Below, in pieces: positions 29,340 through 40,482 of a stretch of 64,000 nucleotides of DNA. Under the pieces are notes generated by a model. It was not told where the DNA came from. It worked only from the letters and a program-made list of their open reading frames with translations, and searched no databases. The stretch lies in contig JAHDVF020000730.1 of NCBI GenBank assembly GCA_022606425.2, positions 277,845-341,844 of the forward strand, in the 5' to 3' direction. Within the stretch, counting starts at the first letter, position 1; each line of letters opens with the position of its first letter. Origin of the DNA: Lepidostoma basale. Taxonomy: Eukaryota; Arthropoda; Insecta; Trichoptera; Lepidostomatidae. A program made the position numbers and the translations under genes.

Positions 29340-30095
29340 TGAAATTCAACTAGAATCATCCAAATTCGTCGAAGTGATCCAGTCCTTTGTTAACTTGTCT
29401 CCATCCACTGCTGGACGTTAGCCTCTCCACCCCCACCCCATCTCTCTTGGTCTCTCGCCAGTGTTCTCCAGGGCCTTCCCGTCGTCTGCACAATATCATT
29501 GCTCCACCTGGTCGGCTGTCTCCCGACACTTCTCCGGCCCAACCTTGGCCTCCATTCAGTAACCCTCTGGCTCCATCTTCCATCATCCCGTCGACACACA
29601 TGACCAGCCACTGTCACTTCATCCTTGCAATGTGTATCCCTACATCGGTGCGTCTTCTAATCTCCACGTTGGGTATATGGTCTCTCAGCGAGATACCCAA
29701 CATGGATCTATCCATGGCTCGTGTGCAACTTTGATTTTGTGCACTGCTTCTTTAGTTAATGTCCATGTCTCGCATCCATATATCATCACAGGTAACACAC
29801 ACTGGTCCAGCACTTTTTTTTTTTAATTTTGTGATATATCCGACTTGCCCAGCCTTCCGAATGCAGACCAACCGAGTTGTATTCTCTTATCAATCTCCTT
29901 GACTTGACCCCCTCTTTGAAAAGCCAACAGATGATCAAGGTACACATATTCATCTACCACTTTTACATTTTTGTTATGGATTTTAATGTCTTCAATTTGC
30001 GTGTTTGTCAATATTTTTGCCTTTGTCATATTCATTTTAAGGCCAATTTTTTGAGATGATTAATTTAAAGCTTCCAGCATTTCTCGGAGTGACCC
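29340..30095 (-). mobile_element. LINE H, longest copy
   Basis: Minus-strand order: LKMNMTKAKILTNTQIED and KVVDEYVYLDHLLAFQRGGQ (RT thumb, 29823-30060); a T-rich slip at 29812-29824; VLDQCVLPVMIYGCETWTLT; RSMLGISLRDHIPNVEIRRR; VAGHVCRRDDGRWSQRVTEW; and ...VQQWMETS at 29390. Several frameshifts. Gives the domain order of family H. Confidence 0.85.
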
Positions 30096-30930
30096 GTAAA
30101 TTTCAGCAATTCAATATAATAAAACATTATAACAAATGGAGTAGTTCATATCATTATGTGTATATAGAAATGGTAGGGAATGAAATAAAATTGTTACATC
30201 ACTGACAGGTATTGGGTATCTGTTCGGGTGTCAGGGATTGGTTTGCTTACTCTACAAAGGAAAACAAATTGACTTCTAAATATTAGTGTAATATAGTGTT
30301 AACGACACTTTCAAAATGACAATATTTTAAAAATTGTTACGCTAAAGAACACGTTTAGAATGAAAGTGTTAAAATATTTTCAAGGTTTATAATAAATAAT
30401 AAGGAAAGAATCAAGTTAAGTAATGTATAAAAAAATAGAATTCGAACAAAGGCATGATGAAGTTGGTGATTCTAATTAATTTGAATTAGTAATGCAAAAT
30501 AAATTAGCCAATAATTATGATTTTTTGATTTTTACTATATAATTTGAGTTACATAATTAGTTATATAATTAGTTGGCAGATCTAATATTTATATAATATA
30601 TGCGAATCCAAATGTTATAATAAATTATTTTACGATGTGAGGAAGACGCGTTACAAATAACAAAATATTTAATAGCATTTTCAATAAGGTGTATTTTTTG
30701 CGGGAAATTCACGAAAAACATCAAATACTTAATTTATATATTGAATAATTTGCATGTCATTTATCAATATTACCAACGTAATAAAAATAAGAAGTTAAAT
30801 ATGAATAAGTTTGCAAAATTAAAAAACACTTTAATAAAATATCAAAAGAAACTGCAACACGAAATTATTTTTTGATTATTATAATAATTTTTATAGATTA
30901 ATGTTTACTGGACAGTAGATTAATGAGTCC
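30096..30930. other. AT-rich, no feature
   Basis: No coding or repeat similarity recognised over about 830 bp. Confidence 0.5.
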
Positions 30931-30992
30931 TCGAACCCGGGACCTTCGGTGTGGCAGGCTATTGCCACTCTGCAATGAAGATCATCTTCATT
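30931..30992 (-). repeat. SINE T, head fragment
   Basis: CGAACCCGGGACCTTCGGTG and the A-box region in reverse; the body is missing. Confidence 0.65.
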
Positions 30993-31347
30993 GATTTGTC
31001 ATTATAAATTAATAGATTTTAAAATATATTTCTTAGAAACGAAAACCATGATTATGCATTTAAATTATTCTGGGCCGACTCGAAAAAAGGCCTAAATGTG
31101 ATAAATTAATGTCAAATAGATTATTTAAAAAACGTCAACTTTCGTAGATGAATCGATTTTCTTGGCGGGAAACATTATAGCGTTCGTAACGCATGAATTA
31201 AGTATTCACGTAATAATAGGTACATCGGAATCATTAAATAACGTAAATCACGTATATTTCGTGAGATAAATATCTCACTAAATCGCTGGTTAAGAGACCG
31301 TATAAAATCCAGAATCATATCAGATGTTAAACTGAATATCGTTTAGG

Positions 31348-31430
31348 CCAGGGTTTCCCAACCTATGGGCCTCAACCCAAAATTGGGTTGCTTTGCGTAT
31401 TTAATGGGTCGCGAAATATTATGGTGATAC
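31348..31430 (+). repeat. hAT-type terminal region
   Basis: CAGGGTTTCCCAACCTATGG and CCCAAAATTGGGTTGC resemble the ends of non-autonomous hAT elements (CAGGGxTxCCCAACC). No partner end or 8-bp duplication found nearby. Confidence 0.4.
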
Positions 31431-31560
31431 TGTACCGACCATTTTGTATACAAGGAAAACAAAGAAATAATGTGATACCATTGAGATCACTTAGATGAAT
31501 GTGCGTTTAATCTAGTGCTTAACATACACATTTAATAAATAGTCCATTGTTGATCACTAT

Positions 31561-31766
31561 TAAAATTTAAAACACTGTTATAATATCACAATTTCTTTTT
31601 ATTCATTGACAGCTTTTTCCCAACCGATATTGGCATCATCAAGTGTTACAATAAACAGTTTATTGTAGCACCTGATGATGCCAACATCGGTTGGCGAAAC
31701 AGCTGTCGCGACACTCTCAGTGAATAAAAAGAAATTGTGATATTATAACAGTGTTTTAAATTTTAA
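31561..31766. repeat. Foldback element with hammerhead-like arms
   Basis: Outer arms TTAAAACACTGTTATAATAT, CACAATTTCTTTTTATTCA and their complements; centre near 31655. The right arm carries an extra GCGACACTC absent from the left arm, so the arms have diverged by more than point mutation. Confidence 0.85.
31672..31707 (+). ncRNA. Hammerhead ribozyme-like motif
   Basis: CUGAUGA (31672-31678, perfect consensus), extra U, stem II GCCAAC/GUUGGC with loop AUCG (31680-31695), GAA, then ACAGCUGU (31699-31706, self-complementary stem III) and C at the cleavage position (GUC). Stem I is weak (C671-G708 and C669-G710 only). The left arm carries a mutated copy on the minus strand (UUGAUGA). Confidence 0.6.
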
Positions 31767-31869
31767 CAGTAATACAAATTTATAATAAGTGAATGCAGCG
31801 TGAATGAAAACGTTATGAACAAAATAATGAAAGGTTCATTACGATGATAATTAAAATGAATGATGACGT

Positions 31870-31925
31870 CTGTTTTCTATAGGTTTTTATTATATTTTAT
31901 GAGAATGACATATTTCACCTTGCTT
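31870..31925 (-). repeat. Foldback-unit fragment
   Basis: GTCTGTTTTCTATAGG, TTTTATTATATTTTATGAGA, ATGACATATTTCACC match the arm at 22710-22760. Confidence 0.55.
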
Positions 31926-32160
31926 GGGCATGGAATCCCAGGGAAGATTCATAATACACGACCGGATGGAAAGAAAGTGTGGGAAGCCCAAAACTGAGAT
32001 AGATGGATGGTGTGGCGAAGGACCTCAGGGCAATTGGTGTTACAAACTGGAGAATGCGGGACATGGGAGAGCGATGGACCAGGGAGAGTGGCGAAGAATT
32101 CTGAACTAGGCTGGGGCCCATAGTGGGCTGTAGCGCCATTGTTGTTGTTGTTGTTTTTGC
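31926..32160 (+). mobile_element. LINE C-terminal fragment with GTT tail
   Basis: Encodes DGVAKDLRAIGVTNWRM then (shifted) AMDQGEWRRILN, a common LINE C-terminus (D..W...RP.WR.I...A), ending GTAGCGCCATTGTTGTTGTT. Only one copy in the window. Confidence 0.65.
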
Positions 32161-32164
32161 TAGG

Positions 32165-32415
32165 TATACCCGAGAAGTCTTCTTCTTCCTCAGTCATCTC
32201 TCCACTGCTGGATATAGGCCTCCTCCATTTTCTTCCACTCCACTCTATCTTGGGCTTTTCTTTGCCACATTCTACCCGCTTCAGGGGTAATGTCGTCGGC
32301 CCACCTTTTTTGGGGTCGGCCCACTCCTCTTTTTCTATCCTATGGTCTCCATTTGAGGACTCTGGGTGCCCATCGCTCTGTTGCCTGTGTGTCGACATGA
32401 CCTGCCCACTGCCAT
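32165..32415 (-). mobile_element. LINE H, 3' end
   Basis: CTTCTTCTTCCTCAGTC tail, CCACTGCTGGATATAGGCCT, GGTCGGCCCACTCC, ATGACCTGCCCACTGCCATT. Confidence 0.8.
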
Positions 32416-32424
32416 TTTTTTTCA

Positions 32425-32530
32425 TTTGTATACAAGAGGTCATTTGAACCCAATTACTGTATACAATTTATTTTAGCTTTTATATTGATTCTCATGACAT
32501 GTGATAGGTGGCCAATCTATTTTTTTATTT
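32425..32530 (-). repeat. SINE T, tail type 2 fragment
   Basis: GTATACAAGAGGTCATTTGA ACCCAATTACTGTATACAA and TTGATTCTCATGACATGTGA match 23270-23345. Confidence 0.7.
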
Positions 32531-33200
32531 ATCTGAATATGTATATGACAATCTATTTATTGTCATATTCATATTGTCATATTGTCATATGTCACTTAGA
32601 CAAAGTCCATTATGTCTATGACTTTTGTTCGGCGTCTTATTTCTTCATTTCTTACTTTGTCTTTTGTCCATGGACCTTTGCGCACATTTTAGTTTATGAA
32701 CCGTATTGGCAGTTAGCTAAATGGTTTCCAGGCCATAGGTGATCACCCGATAAGTAGTTCGTTATAAAGGTGAATAAATATATAAAAAAAATCATAAACT
32801 TAAATGTCAACGAATGTTTCATCGTTACATCCGAGGTTTCGCTATTTCCATGATCGTAATAACCGATTTCGACTGTATTTATAATTGGATGACGGTTAAA
32901 AAAAGTTTAAGGAACGCTGATTTAGGCAGATAAGTCCGCGGGGTTTTAGAGAAATTATAAATAGCGGTCAGATGGTGCAATGCGCCAGTACGAGGAGTGG
33001 AGTGTCGTGGTCTGCAGATGGCGAAAATCGTATTTTAGTTCATGTGGCACCCACGGCATTCTCCGAGTTTCGCAACACCTCGTGGGTGATCATATCGCAT
33101 TCTTTCGCAGGCAATTATTCTATACACATTAAAACAATTTGCAAATATATTTATTTACAAAACGAAGCTTTCTATAATACTTAAAAAATATATATATTAT
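32531..33200. other. No recognisable feature
   Basis: A 70-codon open frame at 32972-33184 (plus) begins MVQCASTRSGVSWSADGENR. It has moderate GC content but no splice signals or similarity I can support. Confidence 0.4.
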
Positions 33201-33622
33201 AACTAACCATGCCGTCTCCCCGAAGGGGTAGGCAGAAATAATGGACTGCACACTTTTCTTTCCTGACACATTTCTCTCGCTTCCTCAACATTCATACATA
33301 GTGTCATACACGCGCGTCGATTTCACGTGGCCGAAATCAATATTTGATTTATTTGACCGTGCCACGTTTTTCTCGGTCTTCCCCTAGTTCTAGTTCCATT
33401 TACTTCGTTAACATATATTTTTTTACCATTCTTTCTTCATTCATTATTTACATATGTTCAAACCATCTTAATGATCATTTCATTATTTTGCTCATAACAC
33501 CATCATTCGCTCCGCATTCACTTCTTATATTTTCATTCGACACTATAATACAAAGAGTATCACGTATTCGTCTAAGAGATCTCATTCTACTGCATTTATT
33601 CTACTTTCACCCTTCTTTTGTA
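33201..33622 (-). mobile_element. L-GTTA LINE, 3' 420 bp
   Basis: CTAACCATGCCGTCTCCCCG through CTAAGAGATCTCATTCTACT, the undisturbed form of the block carrying an extra segment at 21941. Confidence 0.85.
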
Positions 33623-33639
33623 TTCTACTTTCATCGTCA

Positions 33640-33860
33640 ATATACAAGAGGGGGGAATGGAAAATAAGTCGAGGAAGGCCAAGTAAGACATAGAATGGCC
33701 AAATTAATCAATTACTGAAAGTCGGCCATGTTCGAAGTAGGAACAATCGGCGAGCGTGCGCGTCACGATGTGTAGAAGAGGCGCGAGAGTTATGCCAGGA
33801 TAGAAAAATGTGGCCTCTAAGAGGAACGGCGTAAGGATTGGTTCGTTAGTTGGTTATGAA
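33640..33860 (+). mobile_element. L-GTTA LINE, 3' end, head-on to the previous copy
   Basis: AAAATAAGTCGAGGAAGGCC, AATTAATCAATTACTGAAAG, ATGCCAGGATAGAAAAATGT and GGAACGGCGTAAGGATTGGT. About 20 bp CAGG block lost near the end. Confidence 0.75.
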
Positions 33861-34046
33861 TCGATATTCGAAATCAGCGAGCTTGCAGGGTCAAATAAAT
33901 GTGTAGAAACAACGGTAATGTTAATGAAATAATTAGTTAAGCATTTCTGAAGAACGGAAACGCGTCCCTATCTTTCACCATTGTATCTACTCTTCCGCGT
34001 ATTCAACTCTAATGAAAAGGAAGAATAGAATTGATTACTGTGTAAC

Positions 34047-34941
34047 CAGTGGCGGTACTTCCATACAAGCCAAAGGCCGGGCTGGTCTTAAAAAATCTAT
34101 TATAAAAGGATGTTTTTTGAGCGTTTGAGCCGTCTACGAATAAAATAAAATTTTGAATTTTTGCGCGAGTTAAAGCGATTTAGTTCGTTACGTTGCAAAT
34201 GACTCCGCTGACATGCACAGAAATGACCTAAGTGTATATTTTGTTTCACTCATACGCACCGTATTTTATTTCACTCATGCGTATCGTAGGTGAGATGCCT
34301 GCGAAAACGCCTACGTCCGCACGTTTTGTTTCATGTTTTCGTTGAGCTTCATATTGGGCATGCAAAAATGTAAAAGAGTCTTTGTCGCACTTATGTATTT
34401 TGGCTTGTAATCATATAGCTAGGTGCATATATACCATAGAATATCTATAATTTTTTGTATGGATTTGAAGCCGGGCTTTATCACTCTGAAGTATGTTACT
34501 ATTCGATGTGTCACGAACTTCATTTCTATTGTCATAATGTTATTTGTCATTTGCGTTATGTGCAGAAATGTTATGAAAATAGAGATTATGTAAATTCTTT
34601 ACGAACATTTATTTATAATTCGTGTTTCGGTATTAACAAATATACTATTATTGTCTATTTACCTACAGCTTTTTTCATATTAATTAAAATTCTTTTTGTA
34701 TTTGTAAATACATTATTATATTAAACAAGAACATGAGTTTGATGACGCAGAAAATTATTTTTTGTATAGATTTAAAATGCGCATAAAATGGGATTGAAAA
34801 ATCAATTAATTCACGAAATTAATTTAGAAAGATAAAACTCTTTTAATCCGGAAAAATACATTATCGTGACCCTCTACTAATATTATAACACAAAAAAGTC
34901 GGACGGGCTTGCCTTACTGGTTGACCCTAGGCACGCCACTG
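34047..34941. mobile_element. Non-autonomous hAT element, 895 bp, ends intact
   Basis: Terminal repeats CAGTGGCG (34047-34054) and CGCCACTG (34934-34941), flanked by a perfect 8-bp duplication TGTGTAAC (34039-34046 and 34942-34949), the hallmark of hAT transposons. The inside is AT-rich. The longest ORF (34455-34724) shows no transposase motif, so it would depend on a transposase from elsewhere. The perfect duplication suggests a fairly recent insertion. Confidence 0.88.
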
Positions 34942-35164
34942 TGTGTAACCACGATAACTTAATAGCAATGTACGAGTACTATAAAACTATAATACTGTTC
35001 CGTGTTTTTCATCAGAGATAAATCTGCTTCTTGTTGGTACATCATGACAATCAAGTAACTAGCGCAACCCGCTCGGAAACTGCGAATAATATTTCGCATT
35101 TTTTACACGCCTAACACCAATGTCGTTTGAAACATTTACAATTCATATATAATATTTATTATAA

Positions 35165-35344
35165 TCAAACGATTTAACTAAAATCTTTTGGCGGAAGTTC
35201 ATTTTAAATAATAATAAAATAAAACGATGTTTTTTATAACTACTTATATAGCCTGGCGGAACCGGTCGCTCTCGAAATGAAGACAAATGTGGAAGTAGTT
35301 ATAAAAAACATCGTTTTATTTTATTATTATTTATAATATTTACT
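35165..35344. repeat. Foldback element, relative of 58075-58262
   Basis: Arms of about 37 bp: AATAAAACGATGTTTTTTAT (to 35244) and ATAAAAAACATCGTTTTATT (from 35300), nearly perfect. Between them GCCTGGCGGAACCGGTCGCT is the mutated GAAACCGGTCGCTG half of a hammerhead motif. Confidence 0.8.
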
Positions 35345-35667
35345 AGATGAGAACATTGCGACCTATTGTGGGGAGAACCCTTCGAGATAGGATACCCGAT
35401 GAAGACATTCGCAAATCCTACAAAATTAAAGACATAGTGAGATGGAGTAGGCAGAGAAGACGATTCTGGAGGGACCACATCGAGAGAATGGATCCAGCAA
35501 GAATTCCTAATATCGTGATGCACGAGACTCCAGAGGGCCGTCGACCACCAGGACGACCACCAAAGAGATGAAGAGAAGGCTGGTCGTCTTCATCACAGGA
35601 AGAAAGTTGATATCCTGCATAAACAGATCGCAAGATCTACAATCAGAAGAAGAAGAAGATTAAGATA
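35345..35667 (+). mobile_element. L-AGA LINE, 3' end
   Basis: Encodes MRTLRPIVGRTLRDRIPDED, IVRWSRQRRRFWRDHIERMD and GRRPPGRPPKR, then TGA. Ends ATCAGAAGAAGAAGAAGATT. Confidence 0.85.
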
Positions 35668-36010
35668 TTTACTAACTAACTAACTAACCATCGCGCCGTT
35701 TCCCCTTAGGGTTGGCAAAAGGAATGGACCGCCATACCGTTCTGTCCTGACATATCTCTCTAGCTTCCTCCACAGTCATATATCTATAACATGCATGCTT
35801 GTCGATTTTTCCGGCTTTGAATGTGGCCGCCCTTCAGAATTCGATTAATTTGTTAATGCCATACTTTCCTTGGTCTTCTGCGGTTTCTCTTTCCACTCAC
35901 ACTGCTTATGTAAAGCATTTTCCTCGTTCATTCGTTTCAAGGATCCCTTTTTAATTTTACGTATGATGCAATCATCTGCCTTACATTTCTTCCTTATTTC
36001 GTCGATTGGT
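35668..36010 (-). mobile_element. L-GTTA LINE, 3' 340 bp
   Basis: AACTAACTAACTAACCATCG, GGTTGGCAAAAGGAATGGAC, ATGTGGCCGCCCTTCAGAAT, ATGCAATCATCTGCCTTACA. Confidence 0.85.
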
Positions 36011-36119
36011 ATTTATTTATATTATACATAAATGAGATATAACAAACGAAAAACATTTAAGGACTCATTTGGACACAAAAATGGTGCAACAAAATTAAAA
36101 TAACGATATTATGGAACTA

Positions 36120-36275
36120 AAAAATATCAGAAGGATCCCAAATATCAGATCACTGCGTTGGTTTGAACACATATAATACTTGGATGAAGAAAGGAAGCAT
36201 ACGTTAACGATGTGAATGGAGTACGAAGTTGAGGAAGACCGATGAAGAAACGGCGTGATGGTTTGTTGTTTTAGT
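36120..36275 (+). mobile_element. L-GTTA LINE, degraded 3' piece
   Basis: AAGGATCCCAAATATCAGAT, GTTGGTTTGAACACATATAA, ACGATGTGAATGGAGTACGA and GAAACGGCGTGATGGTTTGT, with an internal deletion. Confidence 0.65.
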
Positions 36276-37023
36276 TGAATTTGCTGGTATACCTGTATGA
36301 GCCTGAAGAAGTAACAGGGAAATGTTTTCAAATATCTCGTAGATAGCTGAGATAAATGCGTATGTTTTATTCAATGTCAGGTAACAAAAGAATATGTAGA
36401 TTCGGTGAAGTAACAAGCGTGCACTTTGTGGAGTTGTCTCTGTGAAGCAGGAACTGAAGAAATGGTAATTTTATATCGTCATGTAATTCTTATTCTCCCG
36501 AGATTGGCGCAAGTCGAGACAAGGAATTGGCAAATGAGGCAATGATTTTACACAATAGTGGTTTGTCGAAGCGTAATTTATTATCTTTCAAAATATATAA
36601 ATAAAACAAGAATTTCCAGAACGTTTGCTTGCCTGCTATTTGGCAAGATAAATAATCAAAATACCGCAGAATTCGACATCAGTGCCATCTATGGTAAACA
36701 AACATAACTAAGAATTATTCTTAGAATGTCAATTATACACGAACTTTCCAGAAGGTTTTAACGGCCACCCAGCGGATTCAATTGTGAAATTTAAACCATT
36801 TAAACCACTCAAATACACAAAAAAATTCATCAAAATTGGTCCAGCCGTTTAGCAGCAGTTCAACTACATACGCTCATATAGACGACTCATATATAAAGAT
36901 ATATGTCTTGACAAGATACTGTGAAAGCCGGATATTACTAAACGTTTATTTTTTGTCTTATTCTCCTATTTTTCTTTGACACAGAAGTTATGAATCCTGA
37001 GATGATGCCTTTAGTCATCCAGT
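36276..37023. other. Mostly unrecognised; possible RTE-type 3' end at 36650-36900
   Basis: AATTCATCAAAATTGGTCCA then GCCGTTTAGCAGCAGTTCAA resembles a 3' coding/UTR block common to RTE-like repeats in insects. Otherwise unique AT-rich DNA. Confidence 0.35.
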
Positions 37024-37290
37024 GTTCAAATCAAATCAAATCAGTTTATTTTCTCAAAAGATATTACAAACAACAATTATAGTTTAAGAAATATCTATTG
37101 AGAACAGGTAAAATATAATAAATATTTAATACCAGGAACGCATGAGAGATGGTTCGACATTAGGAATACAATATACTCTCCAAAGTCAAGTAAATTTTGT
37201 CTCCTGAACGTACTTTCACGAATATGAAAGACATCGATCTTCGAAACGATCATGTTCAGCAGTTTGATTGCTCTCCGTACCAGAGGCAGG
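37024..37290 (-). mobile_element. Jockey-like LINE J-TTGAT, 3' end
   Basis: Tail CAAATCAAATCAAATCAGTT in reverse, then polyA-site-like TTTATT. The minus strand encodes RRAIKLLNMIVSKIDVFHIR and ESTFRR. Good match to 38690-38995. Confidence 0.8.
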
Positions 37291-37735
37291 TTGGAAGAGG
37301 ACATAGGCCTCCCTTCCCGACTTCCATAAATTTCTATTTCTCACCGCTCTGTGCCATAAAACTCCTGTAACTCTCTTGATGTCATCAGACCATGTTGCTT
37401 TTGGTCTTCTACGATTTCTGAGACCGAATACCGCGGTCGCCATTTCAAGGTGCGTCTGGTCCACCGATCATCCGTTGCCTTTGCTATGTGGGCGGCCCAA
37501 TTCCACTTCAACGAGGCTATTTTGCACGCTACGTCGGCAACTTTGGTCCTATCTCTGATCCATTCATTTTGTTGCACGTCTCAACATTCTGTTCTCCATT
37601 GCCCGCTGGGTCACTCGGAGTTCTGTACTGTTCTTTTTGTGAACGTAACTGTTTTCATTCCGTATGTCAGTACTGGGAGGATGCATTTATTTTTCTTCAG
37701 GTGGTTCGCGAATCTTTTGGACTTGAAGATATACG
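37291..37735 (-). mobile_element. LINE H, C-terminal region
   Basis: The minus strand encodes RDRTKVADVACKIASLKWNW, AAHIAKATDDRWTRRTLKWR and RRRPKATWSDDIKRVTG, plus upstream PVLTYGMKT-like sequence. It lies directly against the J-TTGAT end. Confidence 0.8.
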
Positions 37736-38104
37736 AGTATAGTAGGAAAGTTTACCGAAAGCAGCCCATGCAAGGTCCCGCCTACGTTCAAATATTGAAT
37801 CAATAAAAATATCATTAATGTCATTACTACCATTGGAATGCCTGGATGCTTTGGAGAAGCTTGGACGTAAAAGCAGTCTGAGATTATGACATCCCGTTTG
37901 CAGTTTTATTTTCGCGATGAAAATAATTACATTAAGGATTTCTTTCCACGAAAATAAACACCAGAGCGCATATTGCGATATAAATAGCGATTAACGTGTA
38001 AGAATATTACAGAAAGCAGAATAAGCGACTCACAAAGTTATTTATAATTTTATACAGATTTTTACATTTCCTCAGAAAGAACCGAGTGTCTTCTACTGAA
38101 TTCG
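37736..38104. other. No recognisable feature
   Basis: AT-rich, nothing supported. Confidence 0.4.
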
Positions 38105-38536
38105 TTTTGTGAGATACATGAAAAAGCTATATTTAAAAGAGGTAAGAGTTCGGAGTTGGCAAAAGAAGGATAAAAATAGGACAAATGCCGTAGAAATAAA
38201 GCCAATGAGAAGAATGCGCAGGAAAACAATGTATTATAGAATACAGAACGGCGAAATATGGGAGGAATGTAAGGCAGATAATTGGATCATAAGTAAAATT
38301 AAAAAAGAGATAACTTGGAGATGGTTTCGACATATAGAATGAATTGATGAGAGAATAATGGTTAGAGAATTGTATAAGTAATGAGAATGGAAAAAGAAAC
38401 TGAGGAAGGTCGGATGAAACATGGCAGGACCGAATTAATCTATACTAATACTAAAGGCGACTACCTTCGAAGTCGGAAAAATACACGAGCGTATATGTTA
38501 AGATTATGAATATAGAGGAATGTATGGTATATTTAC
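38105..38536 (+). mobile_element. L-GTTA LINE, degraded 3' half
   Basis: Encodes VRSWQKKDKNRTNAVEIKPM and WIISKIKKE..WRWFRHIE; the GRPRKTW and CQDR regions are shifted. No tail. Confidence 0.75.
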
Positions 38537-38689
38537 CGCATTCCTCTAGGGCATATGGGGATCAATTGTATGCAGAGAAGGAGGGATTGGTTCACACTTA
38601 CCCATTTCTTCAGACTTATCAGGAGATTCTTTGAGAACTCCTTTATCTTGGAGGCTATCCATCTTTATGTTCCAGATGGTTATCTTTGA

Positions 38690-38996
38690 CAGCGTCAGCA
38701 AAGACTGTTTTATCTCCCAGCATGCAGAAACAACCTGCCTCTCGGTGAAGAGAGCAATCAAACTGCTGAACATGATCGTTTCGAGGATCGAGGTCTTTCA
38801 TATTCGTGAAAGTACGTTCAGAAGATTAATACTCTTGATTTTGGAGAGTATCTTGTATTTCTAATATCGAACCATCTCTCATGCGTTCCTGGTATTATAT
38901 ATTTTTTATGTTTTACATGTTCTCAATAGATGCCTTAAACTATAATTGTTGTTTGTTTTATCTTTTGAGAAAATAAACTGATTTGATTTGATTTCA
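38690..38996 (+). mobile_element. Jockey-like LINE J-TTGAT, 3' end
   Basis: Encodes RAIKLLNMIVSRIEVFHIRE and STFRR, followed by the 3' UTR TGAGAAAATAAACTGATTTG with TTGAT tail (AATAAA just before the end). Confidence 0.85.
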
Positions 38997-39039
38997 AAAG
39001 TCCCACACCGGGATGTAGCGCCAAGAAGTAGTATATAAA

Positions 39040-39130
39040 ATTGATTTGAAAAGGAAGCTAGAGAGGTATGCCAGGATAGAGGAGTGTTGGCTGTCCATCC
39101 TCTCTGCCTACTCCTGGGTTAGTTAGTTTT
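39040..39130 (+). mobile_element. L-GTTA LINE, 3'-most 90 bp
   Basis: TATGCCAGGATAGAGGAGTG and CTCTGCCTACTCCTGGGTTA GTTAG. Confidence 0.7.
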
Positions 39131-39544
39131 TCTCAGGAAGATCTACGTGTCTTCTAGAGAATACGTTTAATCGTGGTTGTGAGATACATAAAATAAGTTT
39201 TATTTGAAAGGTTGCATTCTGAGAATATAATTTCGGGTCACTGGCTCTCGCATTGTTAAAATGTTCTGACCGCTTTCCGGAGAATGGTGAATATCAGCTG
39301 CTATAAAAAATTAAACGACAGACAAGCTACACCCAAATTGAATGATGCTGTGTCTGTATTTGGTATCCATTAGTATTTAATGTAGAATGACTCGCAATTC
39401 TATATAATGGCAAAAAATGTATTCATTTTTCGATGAGATCGATAAACGAAAAAAAATCATAGCATTTGAAGGTAACATGCATAGCGTAAAAAGAAAAAAA
39501 AATCAAACAAGGAAATCGCTTAACAAATTATATGTCTTGATATA
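39131..39544. other. No recognisable feature
   Basis: AT-rich, nothing supported. Confidence 0.4.
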
Positions 39545-40110
39545 ATAAAAAATATTTATTGTTTCTTAAACAAAGATGTAAAACTCAAAATAATATAATG
39601 AATATAAATGAAAACGTCTGTCTTCTAGGAGTTTTATTATATAATATTTTTGATGGAATGACATGTTTTGCTATCTTCTACCCCAACTCCATCCAGGCAC
39701 TGCTCGTCTTATCTTCCCCTCGGGAACAGACTTTTTTTATAAATACAATCCCAACCCTAACTGGTCTTCCATTCCTTGACAATAATCTAAGACTTTATCA
39801 CAAACCCTAAATCCCCCCTCGCCCTCTTTCGGAGGGACACTCCGGGCCATAAATGTAGCCCCATCATAAAACAACTACCAAATCTCATTCCAACAATGTT
39901 TCCTACAGACGTAAGAGGAATAGCCATTAGAGCTGAACCTCTGTAAGCCAGACGATCCAAGTCCAAGTCCAAGTCCAAGTCTATTCTAAGGCATTATCAA
40001 ATGTAACATATGATAATGCCGTAGAAGGGCGAAACATGTCATTCCATCTAAAGTATGATATAATAAAACTCCTAGAAGACAGACGTTTTCATTCATATTA
40101 ATTAGTATGG
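39545..40110. repeat. Foldback element with hammerhead-like arm, split by a LINE
   Basis: Left arm AATGAAAACGTCTGTCTTCT to about 39670, right arm 39990-40105 ending GAAGACAGACGTTTTCATTC. The right arm holds TGATAA, extra T, GCCGT/AGGGC, GAA, ACATGT, C (40010-40040). A J-TCCAAG LINE (39671-39989) lies in the left arm. Confidence 0.8.
39671..39989 (+). mobile_element. J-TCCAAG LINE, 5'-truncated copy inside the foldback
   Basis: CCCCCCTCGCCCTCTTTCGG, ACGTAAGAGGAATAGCCATT and four tail hexamers TCCAAG (39958-39982). Short imperfect flanking duplication around CTATCTTCTA/CTATTCTA. Confidence 0.8.
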
Positions 40111-40154
40111 AACCTATTTAAATAATACTTTCGTTACCATTATTTTTTGTAAAC

Positions 40155-40330
40155 GACGTAAAATATTTAATGTCGGCCACGTGATGAGTCGGAGATAACG
40201 ACGTGCATGGATGACACGATATATGAATGTTGAGGAAACGAGAGAAGTATATCAGGAAAGCACAGTGTTTTACGGTATATTATTTTTGCTTAACAATTCT
40301 GGGAGACAGCGTGATAGTTATTTTAGTAAG
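40155..40330 (+). mobile_element. L-GTTA LINE, degraded 3' end
   Basis: AATGTCGGCCACGTGATGAG, ATGACACGATATATGAATGT, ATATCAGGAAAGCACAGTGT and GACAGCGTGATAGTTATTTT. Confidence 0.65.
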
Positions 40331-40482
40331 TTTAAAGTCAATTATTTTAATGTGGGACAGCGCAATCGAGGCGGCTCGAAGCGTTCACCTTGCCCGAACC
40401 TGTTGCCGTGGGCAGGTAGGCGGCAGGTGGGGCACGCAGGAGGCAAGGCGGGTAACAGGACACGGGTGGAGGGGACACCGAC

